64,000 nucleotides of DNA. It comes from DATAAP01 sp041690495 (lineage in GTDB: Bacteria > Pseudomonadota > Alphaproteobacteria > CACIAM-22H2). The notes below the pieces were generated by a model, which was not told the origin of the DNA, searched no databases, and saw only the letters and a program-made list of their open reading frames with translations. Shown here in pieces: positions 7,830-16,261 of this stretch (within the stretch, counting starts at the first letter, position 1; the number at the start of each line of letters is the position of its first letter). The position numbers were made by a program, and so were the translations under genes. The stretch is from NCBI GenBank assembly GCA_041690495.1, contig JAWLHE010000001.1:558001-622000 (forward strand). Direction: 5' to 3'.

Positions 7830-8549
7830 ACCGGAAAGGGTTGTCGCAGCATCCAGCCGTGCCGACGCCGTTTCGATCCGGCGTTCGAGCTCGGCGAGGA
7901 AGGCCGGTCTGGCAAGGCCGGGCGGGATCGGCGGCAGGACCTCGATGACGATCGTGCCGGGATATTTGCGGAAGCTGCGGCGCGGCCAGAACCGCCCGGA
8001 GTTGAGAGCGACCGGCACCACGGGAACATTGAGCTTCGCATACAGCGCCGCGATCCCGGGCTGGTAGGGCGCGCTCGCGCCGGGTGCGACGCGCGTGCCC
8101 TGCGGGAAGATGATGATCTGGCGTCCCGCGGCGATCGCGTCCCCGGCGGCGCGGAGCAGGGCGCGCAGCGCCGCGGCACCGCCCTTGCGGTCGACCGGGA
8201 TCATGCGCTGCTTGCGCGCGAGCCAGCCATAGACCGGGATCGCCATCAGCTCCTTCTTCATGACGTAGGCGGGGTCGCGCGCCAGCAGATAGAAGATGAA
8301 GGTGTCCCAGGCCGACTGGTGCTTGGCGGCGACGATGACAGGCTGGCGCAGCAGGGCGGCGTCGCCGCGCAGCTCGAAGCGCAGGCCCACGATCGCCGCC
8401 AGCATGTCGACGACGCCCGAGGAGAGCCGGCGCGCCGACCACATCATCGCGGCGCGCGGCACCAGCGCCAGCGGCAGGCTGAGCGCCAGCACCAGCGCCG
8501 TCCAGCCGAAGAACAGCGCATTGAACACCGCGGAGCGCAGCCAGATCAC
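7821..8549 (-). CDS. plsC: 1-acyl-sn-glycerol-3-phosphate acyltransferase (PlsC family)
   Basis: A 242-residue membrane-associated acyltransferase that adds the second fatty acid to lysophosphatidate in phospholipid synthesis. The catalytic H-x4-D motif is visible in AAKHQSAWDTFIF near residue 76, and the substrate motif in IIIFPQGTRVAPG near residue 146. One or two hydrophobic segments open the protein (NALFFGWTALVLALSLPLALV). The start is GTG at 8549, inside the YdcF stop codon (GTGA overlap), which matches the other four-base overlaps of this run. Its stop codon lies within a DnaA box. In alphaproteobacteria this gene commonly ends an ftsE-ftsX-ydcF run. Confidence 0.88.
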   Translation of the reverse strand: MIWLRSAVFNALFFGWTALVLALSLPLALVPRAAMMWSARRLSSGVVDMLAAIVGLRFELRGDAALLRQPVIVAAKHQSAWDTFIFYLLARDPAYVMKKELMAIPVYGWLARKQRMIPVDRKGGAAALRALLRAAGDAIAAGRQIIIFPQGTRVAPGASAPYQPGIAALYAKLNVPVVPVALNSGRFWPRRSFRKYPGTIVIEVLPPIPPGLARPAFLAELERRIETASARLDAATTLSGCG

Positions 8550-9199
8550 GGCGCGGCCGATGCCCGGCGCGCCAACAGGCCGCGCACGACGTTGCGCAGA
8601 TACGAGAACAGGAACTTGTTGTACTCGACGAATACGAGGGTCGCGGTGCCGCGCCACTCCCACCAGTCCTCGCGCTTGAAGCTGTCGGGGGCGACCGCAT
8701 GGGGGACGACGTGGATGTCGGGCATGGCGCTGCGGAATTCGAGCAGGCTGCGGCGCATGTGGTAGTTCGCGGTGACGAGCCGCAGCGAGCGGAATCCTTC
8801 CTTCGCCATCCAGTCCCGCGTCTCCTCGGCATTGCCCGCGGTATTGTAGGCGGCGTAGCCGAGCTCGACGCAGCACGCGACCGCGTCCGGCGGCGTGCCG
8901 GCGACGCGCAGCAGCTCGCCGAGCTCGACGCCGCGGTTCACGCCGGAGACGAACAGCTTCGTTGCGCGGCCCTCGAGCAGCAGGGACAGGCCCTCCTTGA
9001 GGCGCAGCGGCCCGCCGGTCAGGACGACGATCGCGTCGGTCGTCTCGGCCGGCGCGCGCGGCGCGCGCGGAATGTCCTCGGCGAATTGGATCAGCCCGGC
9101 GACATAGGCGATCGCGACGAGCAGCGCGGCGATCGTGACGCCGCGCAAGGTGCGGCGGCGCGCGGCGAGCGCCGCATACAGGTGCATCCTCGGATTCAT
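8546..9199 (-). CDS. YdcF family (DUF218) membrane-anchored protein
   Basis: A 217-residue protein with one N-terminal transmembrane segment (about residues 20-38, GVTIAALLVAIAYVAGLIQF) followed by a DUF218 domain. The domain shows the family pattern TTDAIVVLTGGPLRLKEGL, KLFVSGVNRG and LVTANYHMRRSLLEF. DUF218 proteins (E. coli YdcF, SanA, ElyC) are linked to envelope and lipid-carrier metabolism, but the reaction is not settled. ATG at 9199 overlaps the stop of the heptose phosphatase-like gene by four bases and its own stop overlaps plsC by four, so translation is probably coupled through the whole run. Confidence 0.85.
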   Translation of the reverse strand: MNPRMHLYAALAARRRTLRGVTIAALLVAIAYVAGLIQFAEDIPRAPRAPAETTDAIVVLTGGPLRLKEGLSLLLEGRATKLFVSGVNRGVELGELLRVAGTPPDAVACCVELGYAAYNTAGNAEETRDWMAKEGFRSLRLVTANYHMRRSLLEFRSAMPDIHVVPHAVAPDSFKREDWWEWRGTATLVFVEYNKFLFSYLRNVVRGLLARRASAAP

Positions 9200-9744
9200 G
9201 CCGGCATTCCGAGGATCGCCGCGACCGCCGCGGCGAGATGATCGTGAACCGCGACCGGCAGCAGGTCATGGGGAATGCCCTCGGCCTGGGTCCTGGCGCC
9301 ATGGCCGGTGCGCACCAGATGGCGCGGGCAGCCGGCGGTTGCGGCGGCCTGGAGATCGCGCAGTCCGTCGCCGATCATCGGCGTGTCGGCTGCGCTGGCG
9401 CCGAAGCGGCGCACCGCCGCCCGCAACAGGCCGGCCAGGGGCTTGCGGCATTCGCAGCCGGCATGCGGCGCATGCGGGCAGACGAAGAAGGCGTCGATCC
9501 GCGCCCCCTCCTGCGCCAGCAGGCTGCGCATATGGGCGTGGATCCGGTCGAGCCGGTCATGGTCGATGATGCCGCGGCCGATGCAGGACTGGTTGGTGCA
9601 CACCGCGACCCTGATGTCCGCGCGGTTGAGCCGCGCCACCGCCGCGGCCGCGCCGGGGATCAGCGCCAGCTCGCCGGGGCTCTTGACGAAGTCGGCGCGG
9701 TCCTCGTTGAGGACGCCGTCGCGATCGAGAAGTACGAGCCGCAT
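9196..9744 (-). CDS. gmhB: HAD-IIIA phosphatase, GmhB/HisB-N-like
   Basis: A 182-residue soluble phosphatase. HAD motif I is LLDRDGVLNED at residues 5-15, motif II is in AVCTNQSCIGRG, the zinc loop is CPHAPHAGCECRKP, and motif III/IV is TPMIGDGLRDLQAA. This layout is that of D-glycero-D-manno-heptose-1,7-bisphosphate 7-phosphatase, which makes the heptose of lipopolysaccharide inner core, and of the closely similar histidinol-phosphatase domain. No other heptose or histidine genes are in view, so the substrate is uncertain. The start ATG at 9744 shares one base with the ftsX stop. Its place between ftsX and ydcF is part of a tightly overlapped envelope gene run. Confidence 0.8.
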   Translation of the reverse strand: MRLVLLDRDGVLNEDRADFVKSPGELALIPGAAAAVARLNRADIRVAVCTNQSCIGRGIIDHDRLDRIHAHMRSLLAQEGARIDAFFVCPHAPHAGCECRKPLAGLLRAAVRRFGASAADTPMIGDGLRDLQAAATAGCPRHLVRTGHGARTQAEGIPHDLLPVAVHDHLAAAVAAILGMPA

Positions 9745-10682
9745 CAGATCATGTTGCGCAAGGCGCGCATCACCGTCCACCATGCCGTGAGCGTCGCGAC
9801 GGCAATGGTCGCGATCACCAGCAGCGCCAGCAGCAGGAAATCGCCGGTCCCGAGCCACGGCCCGGACAGGGCCGCCGCGCCGGCACCGGGCGCGAGATTG
9901 GCCTCCGCCGCGCCGGCCAGCCCGTAGAAGGCGGCGAGACCGGCGACGAGGCCGCCGAGCGCCCCCGCGGCACTGCGCCACAGCACAAGGCGGGCGAACT
10001 GCCGCGCGATATAGGCGTCGCGCGCGCCCATCAGGTGCAGCAGCTCGATCGCGTCGTGATGGGCGGCAAGGCCGGCCCGGGTCGCGAACACCACCGTGCC
10101 GGAAGCGGCGCAGCCGACCAGCACGACAATGACCAGGCCGAGCGCTACGGCGAGCCGGGCCAGCCGCAGCAGGCCGCCGAGCCAGCGGCGGTGGTCATCC
10201 ACCGCGGTGCCCGCAGCCGCCGCCTCGAGACGCTGCGCGAGGGCGGGTATGTCGAGCGCGGCTCCCGGCTCGAGCGTCACGTCGACGAGCTGCGGCAGCG
10301 GCAGGTCTGATGCGCCGGCCGCCTTGCCGAGCCACGGCTCGAGCATCGCCACGATATCGGCATGCGCGAGCGGAGCCGCGGCGGCAATGCCGGGCGTGTC
10401 GCGCAGCACCGCGAGTACGGCGTCGAGGCGCTGCTGCGGCGGACGCGGATCGGCCGCCGCTTCGGCGGCAATTTCGACCGTCACGCTCCCGGTCAGGCCG
10501 GCGGTCCAGCGTCCGGCCGCGCCGGCGAGCGACAGCGCAGCGGCGAGCGCGAGAGCGGCGAGGAACGTCATGATCGCGACGATCCACGGCAGGAACACAG
10601 GCCGGTCGTCGGGCGCCAGCGCCAGATCGTCGCGGCTCCACGCGCGCGCCACGGATGCGAGGCGGTCGCCGACCCCGCTCAC
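9744..10682 (-). CDS. ftsX: Cell division protein FtsX (ABC transporter-like permease)
   Basis: A 312-residue membrane protein with the FtsX layout: one transmembrane segment near residues 32-55, an extracytoplasmic domain of about 110 residues (SVTVEIAAEA onward), then three transmembrane segments in the C-terminal FtsX/MacB domain. FtsX works with FtsE at the division septum to control peptidoglycan hydrolases. The conserved intracellular piece reads HHDAIELLHLMGARDAYIARQF, a standard FtsX signature. Its ATG overlaps the ftsE stop by four bases. Confidence 0.9.
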   Translation of the reverse strand: MSGVGDRLASVARAWSRDDLALAPDDRPVFLPWIVAIMTFLAALALAAALSLAGAAGRWTAGLTGSVTVEIAAEAAADPRPPQQRLDAVLAVLRDTPGIAAAAPLAHADIVAMLEPWLGKAAGASDLPLPQLVDVTLEPGAALDIPALAQRLEAAAAGTAVDDHRRWLGGLLRLARLAVALGLVIVVLVGCAASGTVVFATRAGLAAHHDAIELLHLMGARDAYIARQFARLVLWRSAAGALGGLVAGLAAFYGLAGAAEANLAPGAGAAALSGPWLGTGDFLLLALLVIATIAVATLTAWWTVMRALRNMI

Positions 10683-11377
10683 GCCGCCTGCCGCTCGATC
10701 AGGTTGAGGGTGCCGTCCTCGAGCCGCAGCTCCGGATGCCCGAAGCGCTGGACGAGGCCCGCATTGTGCGTGGCGATGACGACGGTCGTGCCCATCTTGT
10801 AGAGCTCCTCGAACAGATAGAGCAGGCGCAGCGCGATCTGGTCGTCGACATTGCCGGTCGGCTCGTCGGCGAGCAGCAGGCGCGGGCGCGAGATCACGGC
10901 GCGGGCGATGGCGACGCGCTGCTTCTGGCCGCCGGACATGGTCAGCGGCCTGGCATTGAGGTGATCGCCGAGCCCGACCCAGGTCAGCAGCTCGACCACG
11001 TGGGCGCGCAGCTGCATCTCGTCGGCGCCGGCGAGCCGCAGCGGCAGCGCCACGTTGTCGAGCGCCGAGAGATGGTCGAGCAGGCGGAAGTCCTGGAACA
11101 CGACGCCGATGCGGCGGCGCAGCGCCGGCAGTTCGCCGCGCGGCGCGGTCGCGACGTTGCGGCCGAACACGGTGAGCCGGCCGCGCGAGGGCAGCTGGGC
11201 GAGATACATGAGGCGCAGCAGCGACGACTTGCCCGCACCCGAGGCGCCGGTCAGGAAGTGGAACGAGCCGGGCGCCAGCGCCAGCGAGATGTCGCGCAGC
11301 ACCTCGGGCCCGAGCCCGTAGCGCAATCCTACCTGCTCGAACCTGATGACCGCCTGGTGTTCGCCGCCTCTCTGCAA
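10679..11377 (-). CDS. ftsE: Cell division ATP-binding protein FtsE
   Basis: An ABC ATPase with Walker A GASGAGKSS, the Q-loop in VVFQDFRLLDHLS, signature MSGGQKQRVAIARA and Walker B LLLADEPTGNVDD. It is the partner of FtsX. The start is uncertain. FtsE proteins normally begin a few residues before IRFEQVGLRYG, but there is no ATG there. The TTG at 11377 gives 232 residues, close to the family length, and has a GAGCGGGG stretch upstream. A GTG at 11422 or an ATG at 11548 would add an unusual N-terminal tail. I chose TTG with moderate confidence; the domain itself is certain. Confidence 0.9.
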   Translation of the reverse strand: MQRGGEHQAVIRFEQVGLRYGLGPEVLRDISLALAPGSFHFLTGASGAGKSSLLRLMYLAQLPSRGRLTVFGRNVATAPRGELPALRRRIGVVFQDFRLLDHLSALDNVALPLRLAGADEMQLRAHVVELLTWVGLGDHLNARPLTMSGGQKQRVAIARAVISRPRLLLADEPTGNVDDQIALRLLYLFEELYKMGTTVVIATHNAGLVQRFGHPELRLEDGTLNLIERQAA

Positions 11378-11602
11378 CGTTCGCGCCCCGCTCCTCCGAA
11401 CGGGCCGGAGAATGGCATGCACGGGCGCGGAGTGTAAGGGTTTCTCTTCTTTCAGGAGATGGCGGTGCGGCCGTTTTCCGGGTTCACGGCCTGAGGCGGC
11501 CGATGATGCCGGCGCGCGCTCTGCCAACGGAAGCGCCATGTTCCTCACGTCGGGCGAGCGGGCGACGAGCCGGTGAGATCGGCGACCGCTCCGCTTGCGA
11601 AG

Positions 11603-13036
11603 CTACGCGCGTCCGGCCCAGAACGCCGCGTTGAGATGCGAGTCGCTTCGCGCGGCCAGCAGCGGCGCCGGTTCGGGCCCCTGCTGGCGCCCGGTGCGCA
11701 TGCGCACCAGTTGCCGCCGCCGCTCCAGCTCCGGCGAAAAGAAGCGCGTGGCGCGGAACGATTCGAAATAGGGCAGCGCGTCGTCGCCGGCATATTGCGA
11801 CGACAGCGCGCGCAGCCGCTCCATCTGCTCGAAGACGGCGACCGCGCACCACAGGCCGAACTCGCGCTGCGGCTCGATCGTCTCGAAGCGCGGCGATGCG
11901 GGCAGGAACGGCTCGGTGACGACCGTGCCGTCATAGGCGGCCGGCTCCAGCGGCAGCTTGCCGAGCGCCTGGACGGCGATGCTGCGCTCGCCCGCCTCGG
12001 CGGCGACGCGCGCCAGCGTGAACAGCCGTACCGTGCTGAACCCGCCGCCGGCGAGACCGAGAAGCTTGCCGAGGCCGTTGCGCAGCGCCGACCAGCGAAC
12101 CGGCGCCGGCTGCCGCGCGTCCCGTGCGAGCATGTACAGGTCGAGTGCGGCGCGGAAGGCCGCGGCCGCCGCGTCGCCCGGAGGGGCGGCGGCTGCGGCG
12201 AAGGCCCGGAAAAACGGCATCCCGGCGATCGCTTGCGCACCGGCGCCGTTGCGCGCGGCGACCGGGGGCAGGGCGGCGGTCAGCAGGTCGAGCCGCTCGA
12301 GCCGCGCCGCGCGGTCGCGGCGGCATGCAAAGAGATTGAGCTGGAACCCGTCGACGCTTCCTTCGTCGAACGGCACCAGGATGTTCAGCCCCGGCACCAG
12401 GCGATAGAGGCCGAAGCCGAGATCGCGCAGGGCGGCGATCGCCGGCGCGTTGACGTCCTTGCCGTGCATGCGCTCGATCATCACCAGCGGCGAATGGGCG
12501 CCCAGCGTCTGCGCGCCGCCCTCAATGATGTTGCGCTCTTCGCCCTCGGCGTCGATTTTGATGAACTCCACCGGTGCGCCGACCGCACGCGCCGCGAAGC
12601 CGTCCAGCGTGTCGGCCGCGACGTCCTCGCCGGGGCCGCCGTCGTCGGAAAGGCGGTTGAGCTCGGAGGCGCTTTCGAGCCTGAGTCGCCGCCTGCCGGC
12701 CGTATTGGACAGCGCGCATTGCTGCAGGTCGACATTGGCGAATGCATTGCGCGCGAGGCTTCGACGCAGGAATCCGGCAGTGGCGCTCGCCGGCTCGAAG
12801 CTCCAGATCCGTCCCCCCGGCCCGACCGCCTTCGCCATGCTCAGCGTGTACACGCCGTAATTGGCGCCGATGTCGATCGCGTTCATGCCGGGCCCCAGCA
12901 GCCGGCGGACGAAGCGGATCTCGTCCTCGAACCAGTCCTCCTGCTCGAGCAGCGCGTAGGTCGTCATGCTGGCGATCGAGCGCGGCACGCAGACGTGAAA
13001 GCCGCCCCGGGTCTCGACGAAGAGAGAATCGGTCAT
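11603..13036 (-). CDS. FkbM-family methyltransferase with long C-terminal extension
   Basis: A 477-residue protein. Residues about 50-220 are an FkbM-type SAM methyltransferase: SAM-binding NAIDIGANYGVYTLSMA, then WSFEPASATAGFLRRSL and VEFIKIDAEGEERNIIEGG. FkbM proteins O-methylate sugars or polyketides. The other 250 residues are mostly alanine-rich helical sequence with no domain I recognise (LARVAAEAGERSIAVQALG has a TPR-like flavour). The chosen ATG at 13036 overlaps the NudC-like gene's stop by four bases, so the pair is translationally coupled. Acceptor unknown; surface glycan is a guess. Confidence 0.75.
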   Translation of the reverse strand: MTDSLFVETRGGFHVCVPRSIASMTTYALLEQEDWFEDEIRFVRRLLGPGMNAIDIGANYGVYTLSMAKAVGPGGRIWSFEPASATAGFLRRSLARNAFANVDLQQCALSNTAGRRRLRLESASELNRLSDDGGPGEDVAADTLDGFAARAVGAPVEFIKIDAEGEERNIIEGGAQTLGAHSPLVMIERMHGKDVNAPAIAALRDLGFGLYRLVPGLNILVPFDEGSVDGFQLNLFACRRDRAARLERLDLLTAALPPVAARNGAGAQAIAGMPFFRAFAAAAAPPGDAAAAAFRAALDLYMLARDARQPAPVRWSALRNGLGKLLGLAGGGFSTVRLFTLARVAAEAGERSIAVQALGKLPLEPAAYDGTVVTEPFLPASPRFETIEPQREFGLWCAVAVFEQMERLRALSSQYAGDDALPYFESFRATRFFSPELERRRQLVRMRTGRQQGPEPAPLLAARSDSHLNAAFWAGRA

Positions 13037-13941
13037 GAGTCCGACTCGATCCAGTCCTCGATCAGGCGGCGCGCGATCGAATCGGCGCGCGGCAGGCGGA
13101 ATTTGTCGGGATCGTGCGGGCCGCGCAGGAAGTCGCGGGTGAACCACGCCGCGTGCTGCAGCTCGTCGGGATCGACCCGGATCTCGGTCGTCGCCGCGCG
13201 CGCATAGAAGCCCAGCATGATCGACGCGGGGAACGGCCAGGGCTGCGAGGAGTGGTAGCGCACGTCGGTCACCCGGATACCCGATTCCTCGAGGATCTCG
13301 CGCGCGACGGCATCTTCCAGACTCTCGCCCGGCTCGACGAAGCCGGCCAGGGTCGAATACATCGGGACGGTCCAGCGCACGTGATGGCCGAGCAGACAGC
13401 GGTCGCCGTCATGCACCAGCATGATCACCGCGGGATCGGTGCGCGGAAAATGTTCCGCGCCGCAGGACTCGTTCGTGCATTTGCGCACGTGCCCTGCGGG
13501 ATTGCTCTGCGTCGGCGCGCCGCACACGGAACAGAAGCGATGCCGGGAATGCCAGTAGGCGAGGGCGCGCGCATAGGCGAGCAGCCCGCCTTCCTGACGA
13601 TCCATCAGTGCGCCGACCGCACGCAGGTCGACGAATTTGCCGCGATTGGGCAGGACGTCCGCCAGGCCGCCCTCCTCGACATGCGACAGGTCCATCGCGA
13701 AATACGAGACGCCGTCACGCTCGCCGAGAAAGAAATGCTGGCAATCGAGGCCGTTGCACTCGCTGTAGCTGAGGAACACGGCGCGCGGCGCGGACCCTTC
13801 GATCACCAGGTTGTGCGAGCGCCACACCGGCAGGAGCCGTGTTCCGGCGTGGCCGAGGCGCTCGACGACCCAGGCCTTGTCGCGCCGCTTCTCGGTACCG
13901 CGGTCAAGCTGCAGCCCTGCGTAGAAATTGGGGGATTTCAT
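13033..13941 (-). CDS. nudC: NAD(+)/NADH diphosphatase, NudC type
   Basis: A 302-residue Nudix hydrolase with the NudC layout: an N-terminal domain, a zinc ribbon at about residues 140-165 (CSVCG...CTNESCG), then the Nudix box GFVEPGESLEDAVAREILEESG and the downstream SQPWPFPASIMLGF motif that marks the NADH-pyrophosphatase group. It hydrolyses NADH and can remove NAD caps from RNA. The ATG at 13941 (MKSPNFYAGL) is the first methionine that agrees with the family length. It diverges from the SRP RNA gene about 75 bases away and overlaps the FkbM gene downstream. Confidence 0.9.
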   Translation of the reverse strand: MKSPNFYAGLQLDRGTEKRRDKAWVVERLGHAGTRLLPVWRSHNLVIEGSAPRAVFLSYSECNGLDCQHFFLGERDGVSYFAMDLSHVEEGGLADVLPNRGKFVDLRAVGALMDRQEGGLLAYARALAYWHSRHRFCSVCGAPTQSNPAGHVRKCTNESCGAEHFPRTDPAVIMLVHDGDRCLLGHHVRWTVPMYSTLAGFVEPGESLEDAVAREILEESGIRVTDVRYHSSQPWPFPASIMLGFYARAATTEIRVDPDELQHAAWFTRDFLRGPHDPDKFRLPRADSIARRLIEDWIESDS

Positions 13942-13986
13942 GCGCTTGGTTATGCCCGGAATGTCCCAGCAGGGCAACGCCGGGGC

Positions 13987-14017
13987 TTGCCCCGGCGGGT
14001 TGGAATCCTGATATAGT
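13987..14017 (+). promoter_or_regulatory. Candidate promoter of the SRP RNA gene
   Basis: TTGCCC (13987-13992) and TATAGT (14012-14017) are separated by 19 bases, placing transcription start at about 14019-14024, where the SRP RNA closing stem begins. The -35 hexamer lies in a perfect hairpin, GCCGGGG-CTTG-CCCCGGC (13979-13996), which resembles the dispersed palindromic repeats of this genome. The spacer is longer than ideal, so only the -10 is convincing. Confidence 0.45.
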
Positions 14018-14018
14018 C

Positions 14019-14121
14019 GGGTGGGAGGTTGGCTATGGACGAACTCCTCGCCAACCCGGCCAGGTCCGGAAGGAAGCAGCCGTAACGAGTTCCGGTTCGG
14101 GTCATGGTCCAATCTCCCACC
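14019..14121 (+). ncRNA. ffs: Signal recognition particle RNA, small bacterial type (4.5S)
   Basis: The conserved SRP core CCAGGTCCGGAAGGAAGCAGC lies at about 14060-14080. The flanks pair: GGGTGGGA at 14019-14026 with TCCCACCC at 14114-14121, and GAACTC with GAGTTC further in, giving a single hairpin of about 100 bases typical of 4.5S RNA. The RNA binds Ffh and targets nascent membrane proteins to the translocon. Its place directly before dnaX-ybaB-recR is a recurring alphaproteobacterial arrangement. Confidence 0.93.
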
Positions 14122-14144
14122 CTTTCCAATCCTTTCGATCGCGC

Positions 14145-15917
14145 ATGAACGACGCCCAGCCCACTGCTCCCTATCGCGTGCTGGCGCGCAAGTATCGGCC
14201 GTCCCGATTCGCCGACCTGATCGGCCAGGAAGCGATGGTCCGCACCCTGTCCAACGCGATCGCGGCAGGCCGGCTGGCGCATGCCTTCGTGCTGACCGGG
14301 GTGCGCGGCGTCGGCAAGACGACCACCGCGCGCATCATCGCGCGCGTGCTCAATTGCGTCGGCCCCGACGGCAAGGGCGGGCCGACCATCGATCCGTGCG
14401 GCGTGTGCGAGCATTGCGTGGCGATCGCCGAGGATCGCCACATGGACGTGATCGAGATGGATGCCGCCAGCCACAACGGCGTCGACGACATCCGCGAGCT
14501 TACCGACGGCGCGCGCTATCGCCCGGTTTCGGCGCGCTACAAGGTCTATATCCTCGACGAAGTCCATATGCTGTCGAAGCCGGCGTTCAACGCGCTGCTG
14601 AAGACGCTCGAGGAGCCGCCGGAACACGTCAAGTTCCTGTTTGCGACGACCGAGATCCGCAAGGTGCCGATCACGGTGCTGTCGCGCTGCCAGCGCTTCG
14701 ATCTGCGGCGCGTCGACCAGGAAACGCTTGGCCGCCATCTTTCCGGCATCGCCGAAAAGGAAGGCCGCAAGATCACGTCGGCTGCGGCGGCACTGCTGGC
14801 GCGCGCCGCCGACGGCTCGGTGCGCGACGGCCTGTCGCTGCTCGATCGCGCGCTCGCCCATGTCGAGGGCGAGGTTGACGACAAGGCGATGCGCGAGCTG
14901 CTCGGGCTTGCCGACCGTACCCAGACCTTCGACCTGTTCGAGCGCGTGATGCGCGGCGAGTCGGAGAAGGCGCTGGCGCTGCTCGGCGATCTCTATCGCG
15001 CCGGTGCCGACCCGATCGTCGTCATCCAGGACCTGCTCGACCTGACGCACTGGTTGACGCGGCTGAAGGCGGCGCCCGCGCTCGCCGACGACCCCGGCAT
15101 GCCCGAGGCCGAGCGTGCGCGCGGCGGCGAGCTCGCCAGGACCCTCGCCGTTCCCGCGCTGGCGCGGACATGGCAGATGCTGCTCAAGGGACTCGCCGAG
15201 ACCCAGCACGCGCCGTCGCCGCTGGCGGCGGCGGAAATGCTGATGGTCCGGCTCGCCTATGCCGCCGAGCTGCCCAGCCCTGCCGAGCTGACAGCCGCTC
15301 TCAAGGACGGCGGCGCGCCGCCGCCTGCGGCCGGCGTACGCGCCGCCGATGCGCGCGCCGGCTCGGGAGCAGGCGGTTTTCGCGGACCGGGCGGCGGCGG
15401 TCCGGCACAGGCGCGCCGCATCGCCGAGCCCGAAGCCGCACCTGCGGCGACGCCGGTGACCACGGCGCAGGCGGCACAGCCCGGCCCCAGGACCTTCGAG
15501 GACGTCGTCGCGCTGTTCGCAGCGAAGCGCGAGGGCATCCTCCACGCCCTGCTGCTCAACAGCGTGCATCTGGTGCGCTTCGAGCCGGGCCGTATCGAGA
15601 TCAACGCGCCGGACTGCCCGCGCGATTTCGCGCCGCGGCTGATGAAGCTGCTCGACCAGTGGACCGGGCGGCGCTGGGTCGTGGCGCTGACCTCGAGCGA
15701 GCCGGGTGCGCCGACGCTCGCGGAGCAGGCGGCCGCGAAAGTCGCTGCGCGCAAGGCGGCCGCAGCCCAGCATCCGCTGGTCGCGGCGGTGCTGGCGGCG
15801 TTTCCCGGCGCCACCATCGAGGCGGTGCGCGGCGGCAAGGAGCTGCCGGACACCAACGATGCCGATCTCGCGTTCGAGTCGGGCGAGAGCGGCGACACCA
15901 TCGACACAGAGGACTAG
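14145..15917 (+). CDS. dnaX: DNA polymerase III subunits gamma and tau
   Basis: A 590-residue clamp-loader subunit. The start MNDAQPTAPYRVLARKYRP at 14145 fits the family. Walker A is GVRGVGKTTTAR, followed by the four-cysteine zinc module NCVGPDG...PCGVCEHC, Walker B YILDEVHMLSK and the SRC motif LSRCQRFDLRR. The C-terminal third is a tau-specific region that starts after a low-complexity Ala/Gly/Pro linker (about residues 385-445) and ends in an alphaproteobacterial DnaX domain. No slippery frameshift site was evident by eye. It begins 23 bases after the SRP RNA and precedes ybaB by two bases. Confidence 0.96.
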   Translation: MNDAQPTAPYRVLARKYRPSRFADLIGQEAMVRTLSNAIAAGRLAHAFVLTGVRGVGKTTTARIIARVLNCVGPDGKGGPTIDPCGVCEHCVAIAEDRHMDVIEMDAASHNGVDDIRELTDGARYRPVSARYKVYILDEVHMLSKPAFNALLKTLEEPPEHVKFLFATTEIRKVPITVLSRCQRFDLRRVDQETLGRHLSGIAEKEGRKITSAAAALLARAADGSVRDGLSLLDRALAHVEGEVDDKAMRELLGLADRTQTFDLFERVMRGESEKALALLGDLYRAGADPIVVIQDLLDLTHWLTRLKAAPALADDPGMPEAERARGGELARTLAVPALARTWQMLLKGLAETQHAPSPLAAAEMLMVRLAYAAELPSPAELTAALKDGGAPPPAAGVRAADARAGSGAGGFRGPGGGGPAQARRIAEPEAAPAATPVTTAQAAQPGPRTFEDVVALFAAKREGILHALLLNSVHLVRFEPGRIEINAPDCPRDFAPRLMKLLDQWTGRRWVVALTSSEPGAPTLAEQAAAKVAARKAAAAQHPLVAAVLAAFPGATIEAVRGGKELPDTNDADLAFESGESGDTIDTED

Positions 15918-15919
15918 CG

Positions 15920-16243
15920 ATGAAGAATCTCGGCAACCTGATGAAGCAGGCCCAGCAGATGCAGGCCAAGATGGCCGAGATGCAGGAGAAGCTCGCCGCG
16001 ATGGAGCTGTCGGGTGCCGCGGGCGGCGGCATGGTCAACGCCACCGTCAACGGCAAGGGCGAGGTCAAGCGCGTCAAGATCGACAAGTCGATCGTCGATC
16101 CCAACGATGTCGAGATGCTCGAGGATCTGGTCGTCGCCGCGATCAACGACGCGCGCAGCAAGATCGAGGCGGCGGCGGCGGCCGAGATGCAGAAGATCAC
16201 CGGCGGCCTCGACCTGCCCGGCGGCCTGAAGCTGCCGTTTTGA
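15920..16243 (+). CDS. ybaB: YbaB/EbfC family nucleoid-associated protein
   Basis: A 107-residue protein starting MKNLGNLMKQAQQMQAKMAE, with the YbaB helix rich in Q, M and K, then GAAGGGMVNATVNGKGEVK and the conserved IDKSIVDPNDVEMLEDLVVAA. Members form dimers that bind DNA and are thought to help RecR-linked repair or nucleoid organisation. The gene is almost always between dnaX and recR, as here; it starts two bases after the dnaX stop, so they form one operon. Confidence 0.95.
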   Translation: MKNLGNLMKQAQQMQAKMAEMQEKLAAMELSGAAGGGMVNATVNGKGEVKRVKIDKSIVDPNDVEMLEDLVVAAINDARSKIEAAAAAEMQKITGGLDLPGGLKLPF

Positions 16244-16261
16244 TTCGGATGGATTGCGCAA

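Noticed and set aside
11378..11548. N-terminal extension of FtsE from the ATG at 11548
   Set aside because: The extra 57 residues are low-complexity and unlike any FtsE; a near-domain TTG start fits the family length.
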